This document shows positions 34,240-47,534 of a DNA stretch of 64,000 bases, piece by piece (position 1 is the stretch's first letter; every line of letters begins with the position of its first letter). Location: positions 114,948,634 to 115,012,633 of the forward strand of contig NC_135498.1 in NCBI RefSeq assembly GCF_052857255.1, read 5' to 3'. The notes below the pieces were generated by a model. That model was given only the letters and a program-made list of their open reading frames with translations. It did not search any database and was not told the origin of the DNA. A program made the translations under genes and the position numbers. This DNA is from Amblyomma americanum. Taxonomy: Eukaryota; Arthropoda; Arachnida; Ixodida; Ixodidae.

Positions 34240-37200
34240 GTTCTTAAATGTACTCCAGAGGAATTGTCGATCTGTATTCTCAGCTTCAACAAATTTTAAT
34301 TTCCTATGCAATCAGCTTCTACCAGAATTAGTTGCTTCACAGGAAACATGGCTAACTACAAATTTCAATGATCATCTCAAGGATTACCGCCCGTTCCGGC
34401 TTGACCTGTCATCTCGAGGGGGAGGGTTGTTAGTGCTCATCTCTACAAAGTTTTGCCACAGGGCATGCATTTCTTTCCAATATGCGGACAATGAATGTCA
34501 AATCTTTGCGGTTGACTCAGTGCCCCAGATCAACAGCCCTTTACGGCAGCTAATGCAGATTTACCGTCTGGTGTGTGTGACACTCGGCCCCTTGACTCAC
34601 TCACGTCTAGTAGCCGATCTCAGGTTTTATTACTTGGAGACTTCAATTCGCACCATGTGACTTGGGGGTTTAAACAGACAGCTTTGGTTCTAGACTATTT
34701 GATTGAGCTTCTGACAACAACTTGATCTGCAACAATTCCGGATTGCCTACATTTGTTCGGAGTCAATGCCGCTCTGGCTTGGATTTAACTTTTTCCTCCC
34801 TATGAGTCTCTGTTATGTCTTGGGCGCTTGTTGGCTGTGCAACAAACAGTGATCATCTACCGATTAGTTTCAAGTTTGCGTGTAAATTAACTCTTCCTGA
34901 GTGACATCAGCGCACGTTAATAAATCACAGTTGCTTTAAAGACACGCTAAAATCAGCTCCCCAAATCACTTCAGACCCTTGCGCTGAGACAAGTGCCGAA
35001 AGCAACGCTACACATCTATGTTCAGTACAGTACCCTGCAAGGCAAAAGTCGGAATTTTTGTTAAGAGAACCAAGGGTGCAATCTAGAGCTATTGGTGAAT
35101 GCTGAGTGCACGCTTGCATATAGACGATGGAAAGCAGCTTGGAAAAAACTTCTCAACAATCAATGCCCCAAATATTGGTTGGATTATAAGTAAGTTGCAT
35201 CAGTATTTAAGCGCACTGTCGCCCGTGCAAAGGAGAAGTATAATACTAATCATTATGATTTCCTTTCGCAACCAGGAAATAAACGAGCTTTGTTTAATTT
35301 CATGATGGGCAACAAGGTGGTTCCACCCGCTGCCAACATTGAATCCCTCGTTCAGTCCCCTGCAGACATCGCAAAGGTCTTAGGGGATATTGCGTGTGGC
35401 ATAGAGCTTCGCTTTTCATCTGCTCTACCTTCTCCTGCTTTATTCACATGCACCTCAAGTGATCTCACTGAGATCTCTATGCCTGAGCTGCCGCAAATTG
35501 TTCTGCGCTTATCCCCAGCGCCTCCTGGCACCGACAAGGTCGCTTCATCTATGAACAAATTTTTGTTCAATGAATCTCCTGCAGACCTGTTGGCTCTAGT
35601 TAACCATTCCATTAAAGGTCCTTGGATACCTCAAGAGTGGCGTCTTGCTGAAATAGTTCCTCTGCTTAAAAAGCAAGTGGAGGGCTTAACTTTAGACAAC
35701 ATATGCCCTATTTCATTAACGTCGAACCTAGTGAAATTGGTGGAAAGGGTCCTTATCAGCAGTGCCATGTCATTCATTTCGAAAAATGCTCTCTTGAATT
35801 CATGCAAAATTGGTTTCAGGCCGGTTTGTTCAATTTGGTGTGCTCATACTAACCTAGAGAGTTGTATTAAATTAGCTCGCAATAGAAAACAGTTTGCTGC
35901 GCTTGTGACTAAAGCCTACGACAGCGGTGAGCACTCGACTCTGTTAGTAAGGTTACAGGAACTGAACTTCCCAAGCTAATTTGTAGCCTGGGTTTCTGTT
36001 TTTTTGGAAATAGAGAATTATATTGCTGCCAAATTGGTGTTTCCTCAAGGAGATTACAACAGACAAGAGTTGTACCGTAACAATCAGTTCTCTCACCTGT
36101 TATTTGTAACATGTTTCTAAGCTCAATTTCAAGCATTCAAAATGTGAAAAATTATGTGGACGCCAACTATATCGCATATTTTTGCATCAGCAGGTGACAT
36201 TCACACTCTTTATCGATACCTGCAAAATTACCTCAATGTTCTTGACAACTGATTAAGAATTCATCGGTCCCTCAATGTGAAGAAATGCGCACTGTTAGTA
36301 TTTCCGGTTTTTGTTCCTGTAAATATCTGCCTGGTCTGAAAAATAACGTAATTCCTCAAGTTCAGACGGTGAAGTATTTCGGAGTAATATACGACTCTAT
36401 CCTGGCGGCCACACACTGAGCAGGTTTCTGCAAAATAAGTTCGGGCCATTAGCATCCTGCTCAGGCTTTGTAGTGCTAGGTGGGGCATGAGAAGGCACAC
36501 ACTTCTGATGATTTATAAAATGTACGTCTTCCCAATTTTAATGTTCGGGTGTGTTTTATTGTTCGGAGCACCTCCCCATAAACTTCGCCCTCTTGTGCTG
36601 TTTGAGCGTGAGGCGTTGCGCCTTTGTCTCGGGCTTCCAAAATATGTCGCACCAATGCTGTTCTGCAGCTTGAGGATCGAATCCCAGCGTTATCAGCTAG
36701 ATTTCGCATTTTAACAGTTCAAACATTTTGTTTTTAAATGTGCGACTCACCTCTTCACGCTTCCAGCATAATATTTCTTTGTCAACATTCAACCTTTTTA
36801 GTGCCGCCTGGTCAAGTTTTCATACTCCCCATAAAAGTTACGTGCAGTCCCTCCTTTATCCCATAAATATTCATTTCACAGATGTCCACCCAGTGTATAA
36901 CAACTCATCATCTGTCCGGATTGAATTCAATGACATTTTCCCATCGAATGCAAAGCTGCAGCCCTTCCCGCTTTTTCAGGGTCTGTTGCAGGACCGCATA
37001 AGGTCCTTTCCCTCTCATGTTCTTATTGCTACCAATGCCTCGCAGGATCACGAGAAGGCAGGTGTGGGAATTTTTTCGCCTTCACTGGATGGTATTTTTC
37101 TTTCCGCCTTCCTGACTTCACTCCAATTATTCTGCTTGAATTATTAGCAGTAATCTCAGCCTTACGAAAATTAGAAACTACGTTTCCCAGGACGTGGTTA

Positions 37201-37829
37201 CGACAGAGTCTCTGTCCATTTGCTCTTCATTGTCCTCACCCACTGTGTTTCGGGCATTATGCCTCCTTAATTTACTGATTCCGCTCCATTTAAATTCGGT
37301 AAGGTTGTTTTGGTTACCAGGTCACATGGGCTTTCACTTAAATGAGGTTGCAGATCCCTTAGCAAGAGTCTCTCTCTGCGCCCCAATTGTTGCTGTCCTG
37401 CCAACGTGTGCATATACAACTGCGGTGAGGGTTTGCAGCTACACAATATTTCAGGAATTTGCTGCCTCGGCTCTTACATCATCCCCCGAATATCAGCATC
37501 TTCTGCATCCTTGGAGTAGCAAGGACTGGTGCTCACGCATACTAGAAGTCTCTTTCACGCGCTTGCGTTGCCGGGTTCGCCTTCTAAATTTCTACCTTCA
37601 CAGATCTGGCCTGGCGGCTTCCCCACTGTGCCCTTTTTGTGCCGAACCAGAGACAAAAGATCACTTCCTGCGGTTCTGCCGCCGCTTCTCTAATTTGAGG
37701 AAGCGTCTTTTGCAAATTCTATTTCATCAACTGGGCTTGCCTTCATGTGTCCTCCACGTTTGTTCTTTCCATTTGCGCTTCTTCGCTTGTACGAAGCGAC
37801 CGGAGGCTGCGCAGCGACTCCTATTCTAA
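34240..37829 (+). pseudogene. LINE D ORF2 remnant: endonuclease, RT, RNase H
   Basis: The endonuclease start is visible as NVLQRNCRSVFSA...LVASQETW near 34245-34350, then a DFNSHHVTWG-like stretch near 34640. RT follows at 35290-36250, with the APPGTDKVASSM block near 35520, ICPISLTSNLVKLVERVL near 35705 and YVDA in place of YxDD near 36155. RNase H has IATNASQ (catalytic Asp changed to Asn) near 37027 and FWLPGHMGF near 37305. A terminal CPFCAEPETKDHFLRFC cluster (near 37627) is typical of I/R1-like LINEs. Many stops and frame changes. Confidence 0.7.
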
Positions 37830-37972
37830 TTTCTTTTTCTCACGCTCAGTCAGTACGACATTGAAACATTACAGGCAATGTATACTATTATGCACATTAA
37901 GCCACTGTCCGGTCTTCGATCTCTAAGTTTAACAGAACCCTTGTCCTTCTGGCTTCCAATCTATCAGACTAC

Positions 37973-37976
37973 ATAC
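37973..37976. repeat. Target-site duplication of element B, left copy
   Basis: ATAC, repeated at 55976-55979 on the other side of element B. Confidence 0.7.
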
Positions 37977-38168
37977 TGCCCCCGATAAATAGTCAAAGCA
38001 CTCAAAACCAGGTTTAATTAGACGTGCTACGTGTCCAGGACAGCAGGGAGCTCGAGCGAGGAAGAAGACTAAAAACCTCTAGCCCCTCGAGAGCGCAAGG
38101 CATGGCAAGGCCCATCTAAAACAGTTCGGCCGCGGTATGGCGCCACTGGATTGATTGGGACTGTGGCA
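37977..38168 (-). repeat. 3' LTR of element B
   Basis: 192 bp. It is followed internally by a polypurine tract (minus strand, TTCAGAGAGGGGGAG). About eleven differences from the 5' LTR over 159 aligned bases by hand count, and it has 31 bp that the 5' LTR lacks, flanked by GG. Confidence 0.8.
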
Positions 38169-38269
38169 TTACTCCCCCTCTCTGAAGGGCAACGACTCAG
38201 TGCCGCAACAATGAGAAGCACGAATACAAGGGACGGCGCATGTGTCCGGCGGCTGGTGTGGACAGGCCT

Positions 38270-39722
38270 GAAGTGCTAGCGGGCGTGGTACGGCTTCATC
38301 CGTGCGACATAGACGACTTCGGGGGTCGGCCGTCTAGAGGAGCGAACTGTACCCTGGGGAAGGACTTCATAGTTCACCTCACCGACTTGGCGGAGTACCT
38401 CGTAGGGGCCAAAATATCGGCGTAGAAGCTTTTCGGAGCGCCCACGCATGCGTATAGGGCTCCAAACCCAGACTTGGTCGCCGGACTGGTAACTAACAGC
38501 TTGGTGGCGGAGGTTATAGCGGCGAGCGTCGAGGGCTTGCTGGGGCCGGATGCGCTGTCGGGCCAGTTGGCGGGCGGCCTCGGAGTGACGAACGAATTTG
38601 GCAGCACCCATAACAGAAGAGGTACTACTAGTCGGGAGCAACATGGCGTCAAGCATGGTTGTGGCTTCGCGACCATACACCAAGCGAAATGGAGTGAAGC
38701 GTGTCGTTTCTTGTAGAGCAGTTTTATAGGCAAATGTGACGTAAGGGAGTATGACGTCCCAGTTGCGGTGGTCTGGGTCAACATGCATGGAAATCATGTC
38801 GGCGATCGTCTTGCTGAGCCGTTCGGTGAAGCCGTTCGTTTGAGGGTGGTAAGCGGTTGTCTTGCGGTGACTGGTGCCGCTCAGGCGCATAACGTCCTGC
38901 GTAAGGGCCGAGGTGAAGGCCGTTCCTCTTTCAGTTAAAACGATGGCGGGTGCACCGTGACGAAGCACAATATTTTGAACAAAAACTTCGCAATTTCTTC
39001 AGCGGTACCATGAGGGAGAGCTTTAGTTTCACAGTACCTGCTGAGGTAGTCGGTGGCGACCACAATGTAGCGGTTACCCAGCGAGGACTCCGGAAATGGG
39101 CCCAGTTGGTCCATGCCGACTTGGTCGAAGGGGAGTTGTGGCGGATTAATAGGCTCCAGTAGTCCGGCTGGCTTAGTCGGCGGCGTCTTGAGACGTTGGC
39201 ACTCACGGCAAGTTCTGACGCAACGCTGGACAATTGAAGCAACACTGGGCCAGTAGTACTATTGGTGTATCCGCGCCAAAGTGCGGGAAAAACCTATGTG
39301 ACCAGAAGATGGGTCATCATGGCACGCCTGCAGAACTTCGTCGCTCAAGGCTCGAGGCACGACGAGCAGATAGGCAGCTTCTGTCGGGTTGTAGTTTTTC
39401 TTATACAGAACGTCATCCCGCGAAAAGAATGACGACAGTCCACGTGGGAATATTCGCGGGGGTGACGCAGCGCTTCCTTCCACATACTCAATGAGAGGCC
39501 GTAGTTCACTGTCGTCTCTTTGGTGTTGAGCGAGGACGGATGTGGAGAAGGCGCCGAGAAAAATAGATTAATCGTCGGGATCAGCTCGGTTGTCCTCGAT
39601 AGGCGCACGAGACAGACAGTCGGCATCACTGCGCTTCCTACCGGACTTATAAACGATGGTGACATCGAACTCTTGAAGGCGAAGGCTCCTGCGTGCAAGC
39701 CGTCCCGAGGGATCTTTGAGGT
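38270..39722 (-). pseudogene. Element B pol, 3' part: RNase H end and integrase
   Basis: Reading down from 39722, the RNase H tail ([18 protein letters not shown], then [10 protein letters not shown]) leads to the integrase zinc-binding domain (HDDPSSGHIGF, CRECQR), the core with GMDQLGPFP (first Asp) near 39110, and LTERGTAF at about 38935, where the second catalytic Asp is Glu. NGFTERL (Glu) is intact near 38835, followed by the PFRLVYGREAT block and the C-terminal GDQVWVWSP and LLRRYFGPYEVL segments. The frame is broken near 38970 and by stops near 39240 and 39565. The stop at 38276 agrees with the normal pol end, about 100 bp before the 3' LTR. Not functional. Confidence 0.8.
39719..39722. 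repeat. Target-site duplication of element C, left copy
   Basis: AGGT, identical to 52318-52321. Confidence 0.85.
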
Positions 39723-39873
39723 TGTTACGTTTCGCCTACGACGCGCGGTATAGCCGGCGCGGATGCAACGGACGCCGGGGCTTCGTTCAAAGTGGCGGTC
39801 ATTTTGGCCCGTTCAGTGCTGCCGCAACGCCTTCCTCCAAGCGCGTCCAGGCAGGTTTCAATGCCACGTGTCT

Positions 39874-40162
<289 letters not shown>

Positions 40163-40339
40163 GGTGCCCACGCTTGTCAAAGCGCGGCAGCCAGGGAGAG
40201 GAGCTCCCCAACTGGGAGGCGAGGAGGTCTGACCGGCGCCGGCCCGGCGGACGCGGCACGTCACGTTTCAACATGTCCGTGCGTCGCCGTCTCGTGCGCC
40301 TCCTCCCGAGCCGTTCCTTCTTGCCCTCGACTCCGAGGG

Positions 40340-40346
40340 TATAAAG
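40340..40346 (+). promoter_or_regulatory. TATA box of element C 5' LTR
   Basis: TATAAAG in the context CCGAGGGTATAAAGG, about 90 bp before the AATAAA signal. The same motif occurs in the 3' LTR at 52102-52108. Confidence 0.6.
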
Positions 40347-40870
40347 GTAGCTGCCCCGGACGTCAAGAAGAGACTTCGATTTCTTCCGTCGAGTAATGTG
40401 GTCGCCCTGACCGGTTGCTCTTTTGCGATGCCAGAATAAACAAGTTGTTCTGTTGGCAGTCGACTCATCCTTTGCCAGCACCTTCGGATGTTTCCAGCTG
40501 TGCCCCCGGCCGCCAGGCCAACTCTACCCTTGTGGCTTGCAACCCATTTGCAACAACTGGTTGCCAGCGGTGAGATCGCGGCAACGGAGGCCAGCAGCGA
40601 AGATATGCGGTCAACTGTATGCTGAGCAGCACAGCGACCATCCGGGAGCAGTGCAACGAGCCCTGTGTGATGACTGGTTGCCTGCGGCGGAACGACTGCG
40701 CTGAATTCTTGGCCGCGAGGTTTGGTGAGTGCGGGACTTTCTTCTTCTGAGTTTTGCCAGGCTTTTGTTAGTGTCAGAAACAGAGCTGGTAATTGTGGTT
40801 GTCGTTGCTGCCGGGTTAGTTTGCGGCAAGACAATAGTAGGCAGTAGAAAAAGCAGCATTCGGAGCAGCC

Positions 40871-42040
40871 ATGGATTTGAAGTCGTTGCGCAAACCGAAA
40901 TTGCTGGAGCTTGCAAGAGAGTTGGGTCTGGATGTCTCAGACAAACTCAGAAAACCAGAACTGCTAAGGGCTATTCTTGAAATGGAGGCTGAGGATGACG
41001 AGCTGTCGGAATGCCTTGAGACCATTGAGGAGAGGGAGCAAAAAGAAAAAGACCAGCGCGAACGTAAACAACAAAAAGATAAAGAGAAAGAAGAGCGCGA
41101 ATGTAAACAGCAAAAAGAGAAAGACGAGCGCGAACGTAAAGAACAAAAAGATAAAGAAGAGCGCGACCGTCAACACGCTTTGGAAATGAAGCGTCTCGAG
41201 GTAGAGATGAAACGCGCTCGTAATGGAAGTCAGGCACACGGTGCAGGAGAACGAGTATCGTTCAAAATGACTGACCTGATGCGGCCGTTTAAGCTTGGAG
41301 AGGACATTGGTTTGTTCCTGGTTAACTTTGAGCGAACGTGCGAGAAGCAGGGGTTCTCTCGGGAAACGTGGCCACAGCGCTTGCTCACTTTCTTACCCGG
41401 CGAGGCGGCCGACGTAGTCGCTCGCTTGAAGAGAGAGGAGGCAGAGGATTTCGACCAAGTGAAATCGAGTCTGCTAAAAAAGTACAGGCTGTCAGCGGAG
41501 GCGTTCCGTCGGAAGTTTCGGGAAAATGAAAAAGGCAGATGTGTCATATACAGAGTTTGCCTGCAGGCTTATGTCAAACATGCAGGAGTGGCTCAAAGAA
41601 GAGAAAGCGTTTGGTGACCCTTGAGAAAATTCTGCAGTGTTTCGGGCTGGAACAGTTTTATAGTCGGTTACCTGAGAACGTGCGGTACTGGGCCTTGGAT
41701 AGGCCAGACGTTAGTACAGTGGCTAGAGCCGCCGAGCTAGCCGAGGAGTTTGTGACGCGTCGGGCTCGCGGAGCTAAGGACGGTCAAAAGGGTGAATTTT
41801 GGCTCCAAGCCTGAGAGGCCGAAGTTCACACCCATGAGAGCAAGGGGGGACACACGTAGTGCGGATGCGAGTGAAAGCAGTCCGACCGAACGAAAGGAGA
41901 CGGCGGCAGCCGAAGCCGAACGCAGAAAGCGGTTCGAGACGAGTCAAGCGCGCGTGTGTTATACGTGCCAGAAGCCGGGTCACTTTTCGGCGCAGTGTCC
42001 AGAAACAAAAACAAAAGTCGTGTTTTTGTCATTATGCAGC
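40871..42040 (+). pseudogene. Element C gag: coiled coil, capsid-like region and zinc knuckle
   Basis: From the ATG at 40871 the N-terminus (RKPKLLELARELGLDVSDKL) looks like a SAP-type helix-turn-helix, followed by a long Lys/Glu-rich coiled coil (residues about 55-115) and a capsid-like region (EDIGLFLVNFERTCEKQGF...AADVVARL). The frame is lost near 41540; the gag sequence continues with a one-base shift, then in a third frame through EKILQCFGLEQFYSRLPENVRYW to 41814. A stop ends that frame, and the zinc knuckle CYTCQKPGHFSAQC lies at 41959-42000 in the next frame. The protein would assemble the particle and bind RNA. At least two frame breaks, so inactive. Confidence 0.75.
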
Positions 42041-43449
42041 ACTGACGAGAACATGAAGCTTCTCGAGCCTTACCTGCGAGAGTTCCTCGTGAAAGGGAAA
42101 GAGTGCCGAGTGCTTCGTGATTCCGCAGCTACAATGGCTGTAGTTCACCCCTCTTACGTAGAACCCGATATGTTCACGGGCGAGTGCGCATGGATCAAGC
42201 AAGCCGTGGAAGCTCATAGCGTGTGTCTGCCCGTAGCAAAAGTGCTTATTGAAGGACCTTTCGGAGCAATTGAGACGGAGGCCGCAGTGTCATCTATGCT
42301 GCCCCCCCCCCCCCCCAGTACCCGTACCTATTTTCGAACAGGTCCGATCACCTCCTGCGCGAGAAGGGGCTTTTGTTTGGTGAGGCTAGCGTTCAGGCCT
42401 TAACCAGATCGAGAGTTCGGGAGCTCGCTGCAAAGGCGGTGGTTGCGGGGCCGACGTTGTCGAACAATGAGAAAGGGTCGGAGGCGCAGCAAGCTGATAT
42501 CCAGAGCACGTCCGAACTGAATAAAATTGAGCCTGTAGCGTTGAACGCACCAGGTACTGGAGAGGAAATGCCCGACACGGGAAAGTTAGAAGAGCCATCT
42601 GCAGATTTGCTCATCGCGCCTACGTCAGATGGACTTAATAGTTTGCTAAAAGTCAGCCGGTCGGCTTTGATAGCCGAGCAAAAAAAGGATGGCAGCCTAG
42701 AAAACATGCGCTGCAATGTCAAGGAAGGTATCGCCAAAAAAAATGCTCGTTTTGTGGAAAAAGGTGGGGTCCTGTACAGGAAGTATCTAGACCGCAGGGG
42801 AGTGGAGTTCGATCAGCTGATCGTGCCTCAGTGCTACCGTCAGGATCTGTTGCGCTTGTAGCATGGCGGTTCGTGGTCCGGACACCTAGGAGTTAAGAAG
42901 ACTAAGGACCGTCTCTTGCAAGAGTACTACTGGCCAGGGTGTTTTCGTGACGCAGAACACTTTGTAGGGACATGTGACACCTGTCAGCGGGTTGGCAAAC
43001 CAGGGGACAAATCGAGGGCGCCGTTGAAGTTGATACCTATCATTACGGAGCCTTTTAGACGGCTCGTTATGGATACAGTGGGACCTCTGCCGGTAACTGC
43101 CACGGGGTACAGACACATTTTGACTGTGATCTGCCCAGCGACAAAGTTCCCTGAAGCAGTGCCGCTTAAAGAACTCAGCTCAGTTGAGATAGTCAATGCA
43201 CTACTGTCCATATTTGCGCGAGTTGGTTTCCCTGCGGAAATCCAGTCAGATCAGGGCACAGTGTTTACTAGCGCTTTGACGACAGCCTTTCTCGAAAGGT
43301 GTGGGGTAAAGCTGTTACACAGCTCAGTGTACCACCCACAGTCGAATTCCGTTGAGAAGCTCGACTCCGTCATGAAGCGCGTGTTGAGAGCATTGTGTTT
43401 TGAACAACAAAGTGATTGGGAGCTGTGTCTGCCTGGGGTGATGTTTGCG
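42041..43449 (+). pseudogene. Element C protease and integrase (N-terminal and core)
   Basis: The aspartic protease active site appears as LRDSAATMAVVHPSYV (DSG-type site as DSA) near 42113. The frame breaks exactly at a 15-C run (42302-42316) and continues in the minus-1 frame (YPYLFSNRSDHL). The integrase zinc-binding domain spans about 42740-43010 (HGGSWSGHLG... CDTCQ), with an in-frame TAG at 42859-42861. The core has MDTVGPLP near 43070, QSDQGTVFTS near 43242 and a Glu near NSVEKL at 43345. The reading stops in the GVMFA segment at 43449, where LINE G is inserted. Position upstream of RT is the important point. Confidence 0.8.
42302..42316. repeat. 15-base poly-C run at a frame change
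   Basis: Homopolymer between protease and integrase of element C. The protein frame shifts by minus one across it. Confidence 0.9.
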
Positions 43450-43785
43450 TGTGTTGTGTTGTGTTGTGTTGGGTTTAATGGCACATAAGCAGCTAAGGCT
43501 ATCATGCGCCAGGCTCAAGGTATATGAACACTTTTCTGTAGGTGGGAGGAAACATGGTTGTGTATAGGACTATTTCGTTCTGGTAGTAATAAGAGAAAGA
43601 AGAAATTTTATAAATGGCTAAAAATAAACGCTTTCAAGAAGGTCAGATAACCTCAGTAGCCATCCTTGGCTGGGCAAGGATCCTGAGGCTCCCAACCTTT
43701 CAAATAACCACCTCAGCCCTCTTCTCATGGAATGAGAAAATGGCTGAAATGCATCATATTTTAAAGCAAAGCTGTGGATCAAAGT

Positions 43786-46700
43786 TTACAGTCTCTGAAG
43801 AACATCTGCCTCTTTTAAAAAGCTAAAAATGGAAGATATGTTAACAATGGCATTTTCGCCTAAAAGCAGCGCTGGGTGTAAAGGAATGTATTCATTATAA
43901 AACTTCGTAAAGTGCTTATTTCTTAGTTTTTCGAGTTTTGCACACGAGAATAACATTTGGTTTATTGTTAGTTCGTCTCCACTTCTTTCACAACGAGCTT
44001 TATCTTGTTTCGTTAGTAAGAAATTATGTGTAATGTGTGTATGTCCAATGCGGAGACGACATAAAATTACTTCAATAAATCGTTCCTGGTGCCTACAGGT
44101 CTTCCATTCACCCAGGACAGGTTTTACAAAGTGCAGCTTGTTGTTAATCTCGTTGTCCCAAGAGGCCTGCCATTTTTCTCTCAATTTATTCTGGACTGAT
44201 TTGATGCAGTCCTTATGCGGTATGTTTACTGGTTTTATTTTTGCGTTAAGGGCAAGTGCGGCGCTTGCATCAGCCCTTTCATTTCCGCTGATGCCCACGT
44301 GACTGGGAACCCAGCAAAACTTTATTGTATGTCCTTGTGAATAAGCTCGTATTACATTATGTATTATGTTTCCTATTAAGGGTTCAGTTGCATTTCTGGG
44401 GTTTATTGCTGTAATTACGCTGAGAGAGTCACTGTAGATAACACTGTTCTGTATGTTTTTCTTCAATATTTGTTCTACAGCTAGAGCAATGGCGTAGCAT
44501 TCTGCTGTAAAGATTGAAGCGCACTGAGGCAGCCTGACTACTTTTTCCCATTTCCCTTGCACTATCGCGCTCCCTACATAGAGTGCTGTATTAGAGCCAT
44601 CTGTGTAGAAATCTGTGCAATTCTTGTATTTTTCACTTACTCCAAGAAACTCTTGCTGTATATATTCCAGTGGGGTATGTCTTTTTTGAATGTGTGTCAG
44701 TGCGAAATCGCATACACCAGGAAACAAGTACCAAGGTGGCAACCTATCGGGTCTCTGGGCAACATCAGGAAGTGCATCAAGTATGTTTATTTCTTGGCAT
44801 CTTTCTTCAAAGCGGAGGAGCAATGGTTTTACAGCTTGAGGTTTGTTGGTGAACAGTGTTCTGGATGGGCATTTTGTAACTATGGTGTAACAAAGATGTT
44901 TCGGTAGCGACCTTATTTTCAGTACGTATGCACAGGTAAGCATTGTTCTAGTGTTGGTGAGGGTCGGTTCATTTGCTTCTACGTGAAGGCTATTTATGGG
45001 TGATGTTCTGTAAGCAAAAGTTGAAAGGCGCAACCCGAGGTTTTGTACTGGATCTAGCTTTTTAAGGTATGATGGCCTCGCAGATCCATACACTATGGAT
45101 CCATAGTCTAACGAAGAGCGTACTAGAGAGCGATAGATGTGCAATAGGCACCTCCTATCGGATCCCCACCGCTTCCGTGAGAGTACTTTAAGTATATTCA
45201 GGGATTGGGTGGCTTCCTTTTTTAGGTTTTTATATGTGGTAGAAACGTTAGCTTTTTGTCAAAAGTTAAGCCTAAAAATTTGTGTTCTTGTTTTCCTGGA
45301 AGTGTGGTGTCGTTCAAGTGGAGGGTGGGATCAATCTGCAGTCCTCTCTGCAGCGAGAAAAGAACCGCAACAGTTTTCTGTGGAGAAAACCTAAATCCAT
45401 TACTGTCTGCCCAAAGTGCTAATTTGTTTATTGTGAGATGTAGTTGTCTCTCACAAGTTGCCAGGCTAGAAGATGTGCACGCAATTTGAAGGTCATCAAC
45501 GTAGACCGAGTACATAATGGACTGTGGAATTATACTGGTTAAAGAATTCATTTTTACTATGAACAATGTAGTACTTAAAATGCATCCCTGAGGAACGCCG
45601 TTTTCCTGAGTAAAATTATTTGAGAGGGTTGCGCCGAGACGAACTTGGAAAGAACGGTTGGATAAAAAGTCGCTCAAATATTTCAGCATCCTCCCGCGGA
45701 TACCAAGCTCTGCCAGGTCGCGAAGAGTCCCGAACCGCCAGGTCGTGTCATATGCCTTCTCCATATCGAAAAAAACTGAAAGGCAGTGTTGTCTGTGTAT
45801 AAAGGCCTCTCGGATTGTGTTTTCCAGGCGGATTAAATGGTCGACTGTGGAACACGTTTTTTTAAAACCACATTGGTGGACATCAAGAAGCTCTCGGGAT
45901 TCTAGAATAAACATTAATCTAATATTTATAACACTCTCAAAAAATTTGGCAAGACAGCTTGTAAGGGTTATAGGCCTGTAACTGTTAGGGGAGGTTGGTG
46001 GCTTTCCTGGTTTTAGAAATGGAACAATAATGGCTTTTTTCCAAGCAGCTGGTATTTTCCCTACTACCCATATTTTGTTAAAAAATTTTAACAGAACTTC
46101 TACAGATTGCTCAGATAGATGGGATAGCATTTTATAATGAATTTCGTCGGGGCCTGGTGCAGTTTGTTTACCTATAGACAGTACTCTCTGTATTTCTTGA
46201 AGTGTAGTCAAATTATTGTAAGGCTCGTTTGTGCTGCCTGCCGTAGGGAGTCTTTGTTTTTCGGTTGTGTTTTTGTATTTTAAGAATGACTGTGTATAGT
46301 GGGAAGAACTAGAAACTATAAAAAAATGTTGCCCCAAAATGTCTGCTTGCTCTTTAATACTTGTCTGAATTCCAGGATCCGTCAGCAGAGGAAGGGTGAA
46401 TGGGGAACAGATGCCATTTACCTTTCTGACCTGCTCCCACAGTTTTTTTTGATGTTACCGAGCTGTTTATGGACGACACATAATTTTGCCAAGACATTTT
46501 TTCCGCGTTCCTTCGTATATATCGGGCTTTAGCTTTTGCCTTTTTGAAAGTTATTAGATTTTCGTGAGTAGGATACCTACGAAATACACCCCAGGCCTTA
46601 TTTTGTTGTTTTTTGGCTTCCCAACATTCTCGCGTCCACCATACCTTGTGGTTCTGGCGCACCACGCCTGTGGACAGGGGAATAGCTAGCCGTGCAGCAT

Positions 46701-47502
46701 CGAAGATACGCTTTGTAAGAATTTCATTGATTTCATCTATGCTAAGTGTTTCTGAGTAAATGTCCTCTAATCTGGCCTTTTCTCTAAACAACGCCCAATC
46801 AGCTAGATGTAGCTTCCATCGCCGTGGTTTGTTCGGGATGACTGCAGGTGGGGATGATAGGCTTATAAAAACTGGTAGGTGATCACTCCCAAACGGGTTG
46901 TCTAAAACGTCCCACTTAAAATCACTAAAAACAGAAGGTGAACAAAAAGACAGGTCTAAACTGCTCATTTTCCCAGACGTTGGGGAACAGTATGTGGCCT
47001 TTTTCGTATTTAAAAGACATACATTATTCGTCAGGATAAAATCTTCGATTATTTGACCTCTAGCGTCACAGCGTTCGCTTCCCCACAGGGAGGAGTGAGC
47101 ATTAAAATCCCCAAGTAACAGATATGGCTCCGGAAGTTCTCTGATCAGTTGCTGTAGATCATGGAGTGTTAACATAAAATGTGGAGGAATGTATACGGAA
47201 CAGATTGTTAGTGTTTTGTAGCTTACGATACTGACTGCAACCGCCTCAAGTTTTGTTTTGAGTTTAATTTCTTGAGCAGGGACACCGCTTTGAACGACTA
47301 TCGCGACGCCTCCCGATAGCCGATTTGCCTGCTCTCGATCGCGTCTATAAGTTTTATAATGTTTCAGGATATGTACATGTTGTGGACCAAGATTGGTCTC
47401 CTGAAGACATAAAGCTGTGGGTAACATTGACCCTAAAATATGTGTTATGTCGCTGTAATTCCGCATAAGTCTTCTGCAATTCCATTGAATTAAAAAAGCC
47501 AT
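43786..47502 (-). pseudogene. LINE G ORF2: endonuclease, reverse transcriptase, RNase H
   Basis: From the ATG at 47502 the APE-type endonuclease shows IQWNCR, CLQET, LLGDFNAHSSLWG, SLDLSF and GSDHLPVF. An extra A in a run of eight near 46450 shifts the frame; RT then runs to 45222, with APGPDEIHYKML, YRPITLTSCLAK, VFFDMEKAYDT, NGVPQGCILS and the catalytic YVDD at 45492-45503. A missing A near 45228 shifts back to the original frame, and RNase H follows with FYTDGSN, TAECYAIALA, IYSDSLSVI and HVGISGNERAD. The terminal stop is at 43786. The protein nicks target DNA and reverse-transcribes the element RNA. All catalytic residues remain. Confidence 0.85.
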
Positions 47503-47534
47503 GCTTGTGTTTTTGACAGAAAATGAAAGGAGAT

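Larger units (their letters stand above)
33790..37976 (+). mobile_element. LINE D, left part (outermost element of the nest)
   Basis: A decayed I-like LINE with an ORF1 remnant, endonuclease, RT and RNase H. Its 3' region is interrupted at 37976 by element B and resumes at 55980. The left edge is approximate. Confidence 0.65.
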
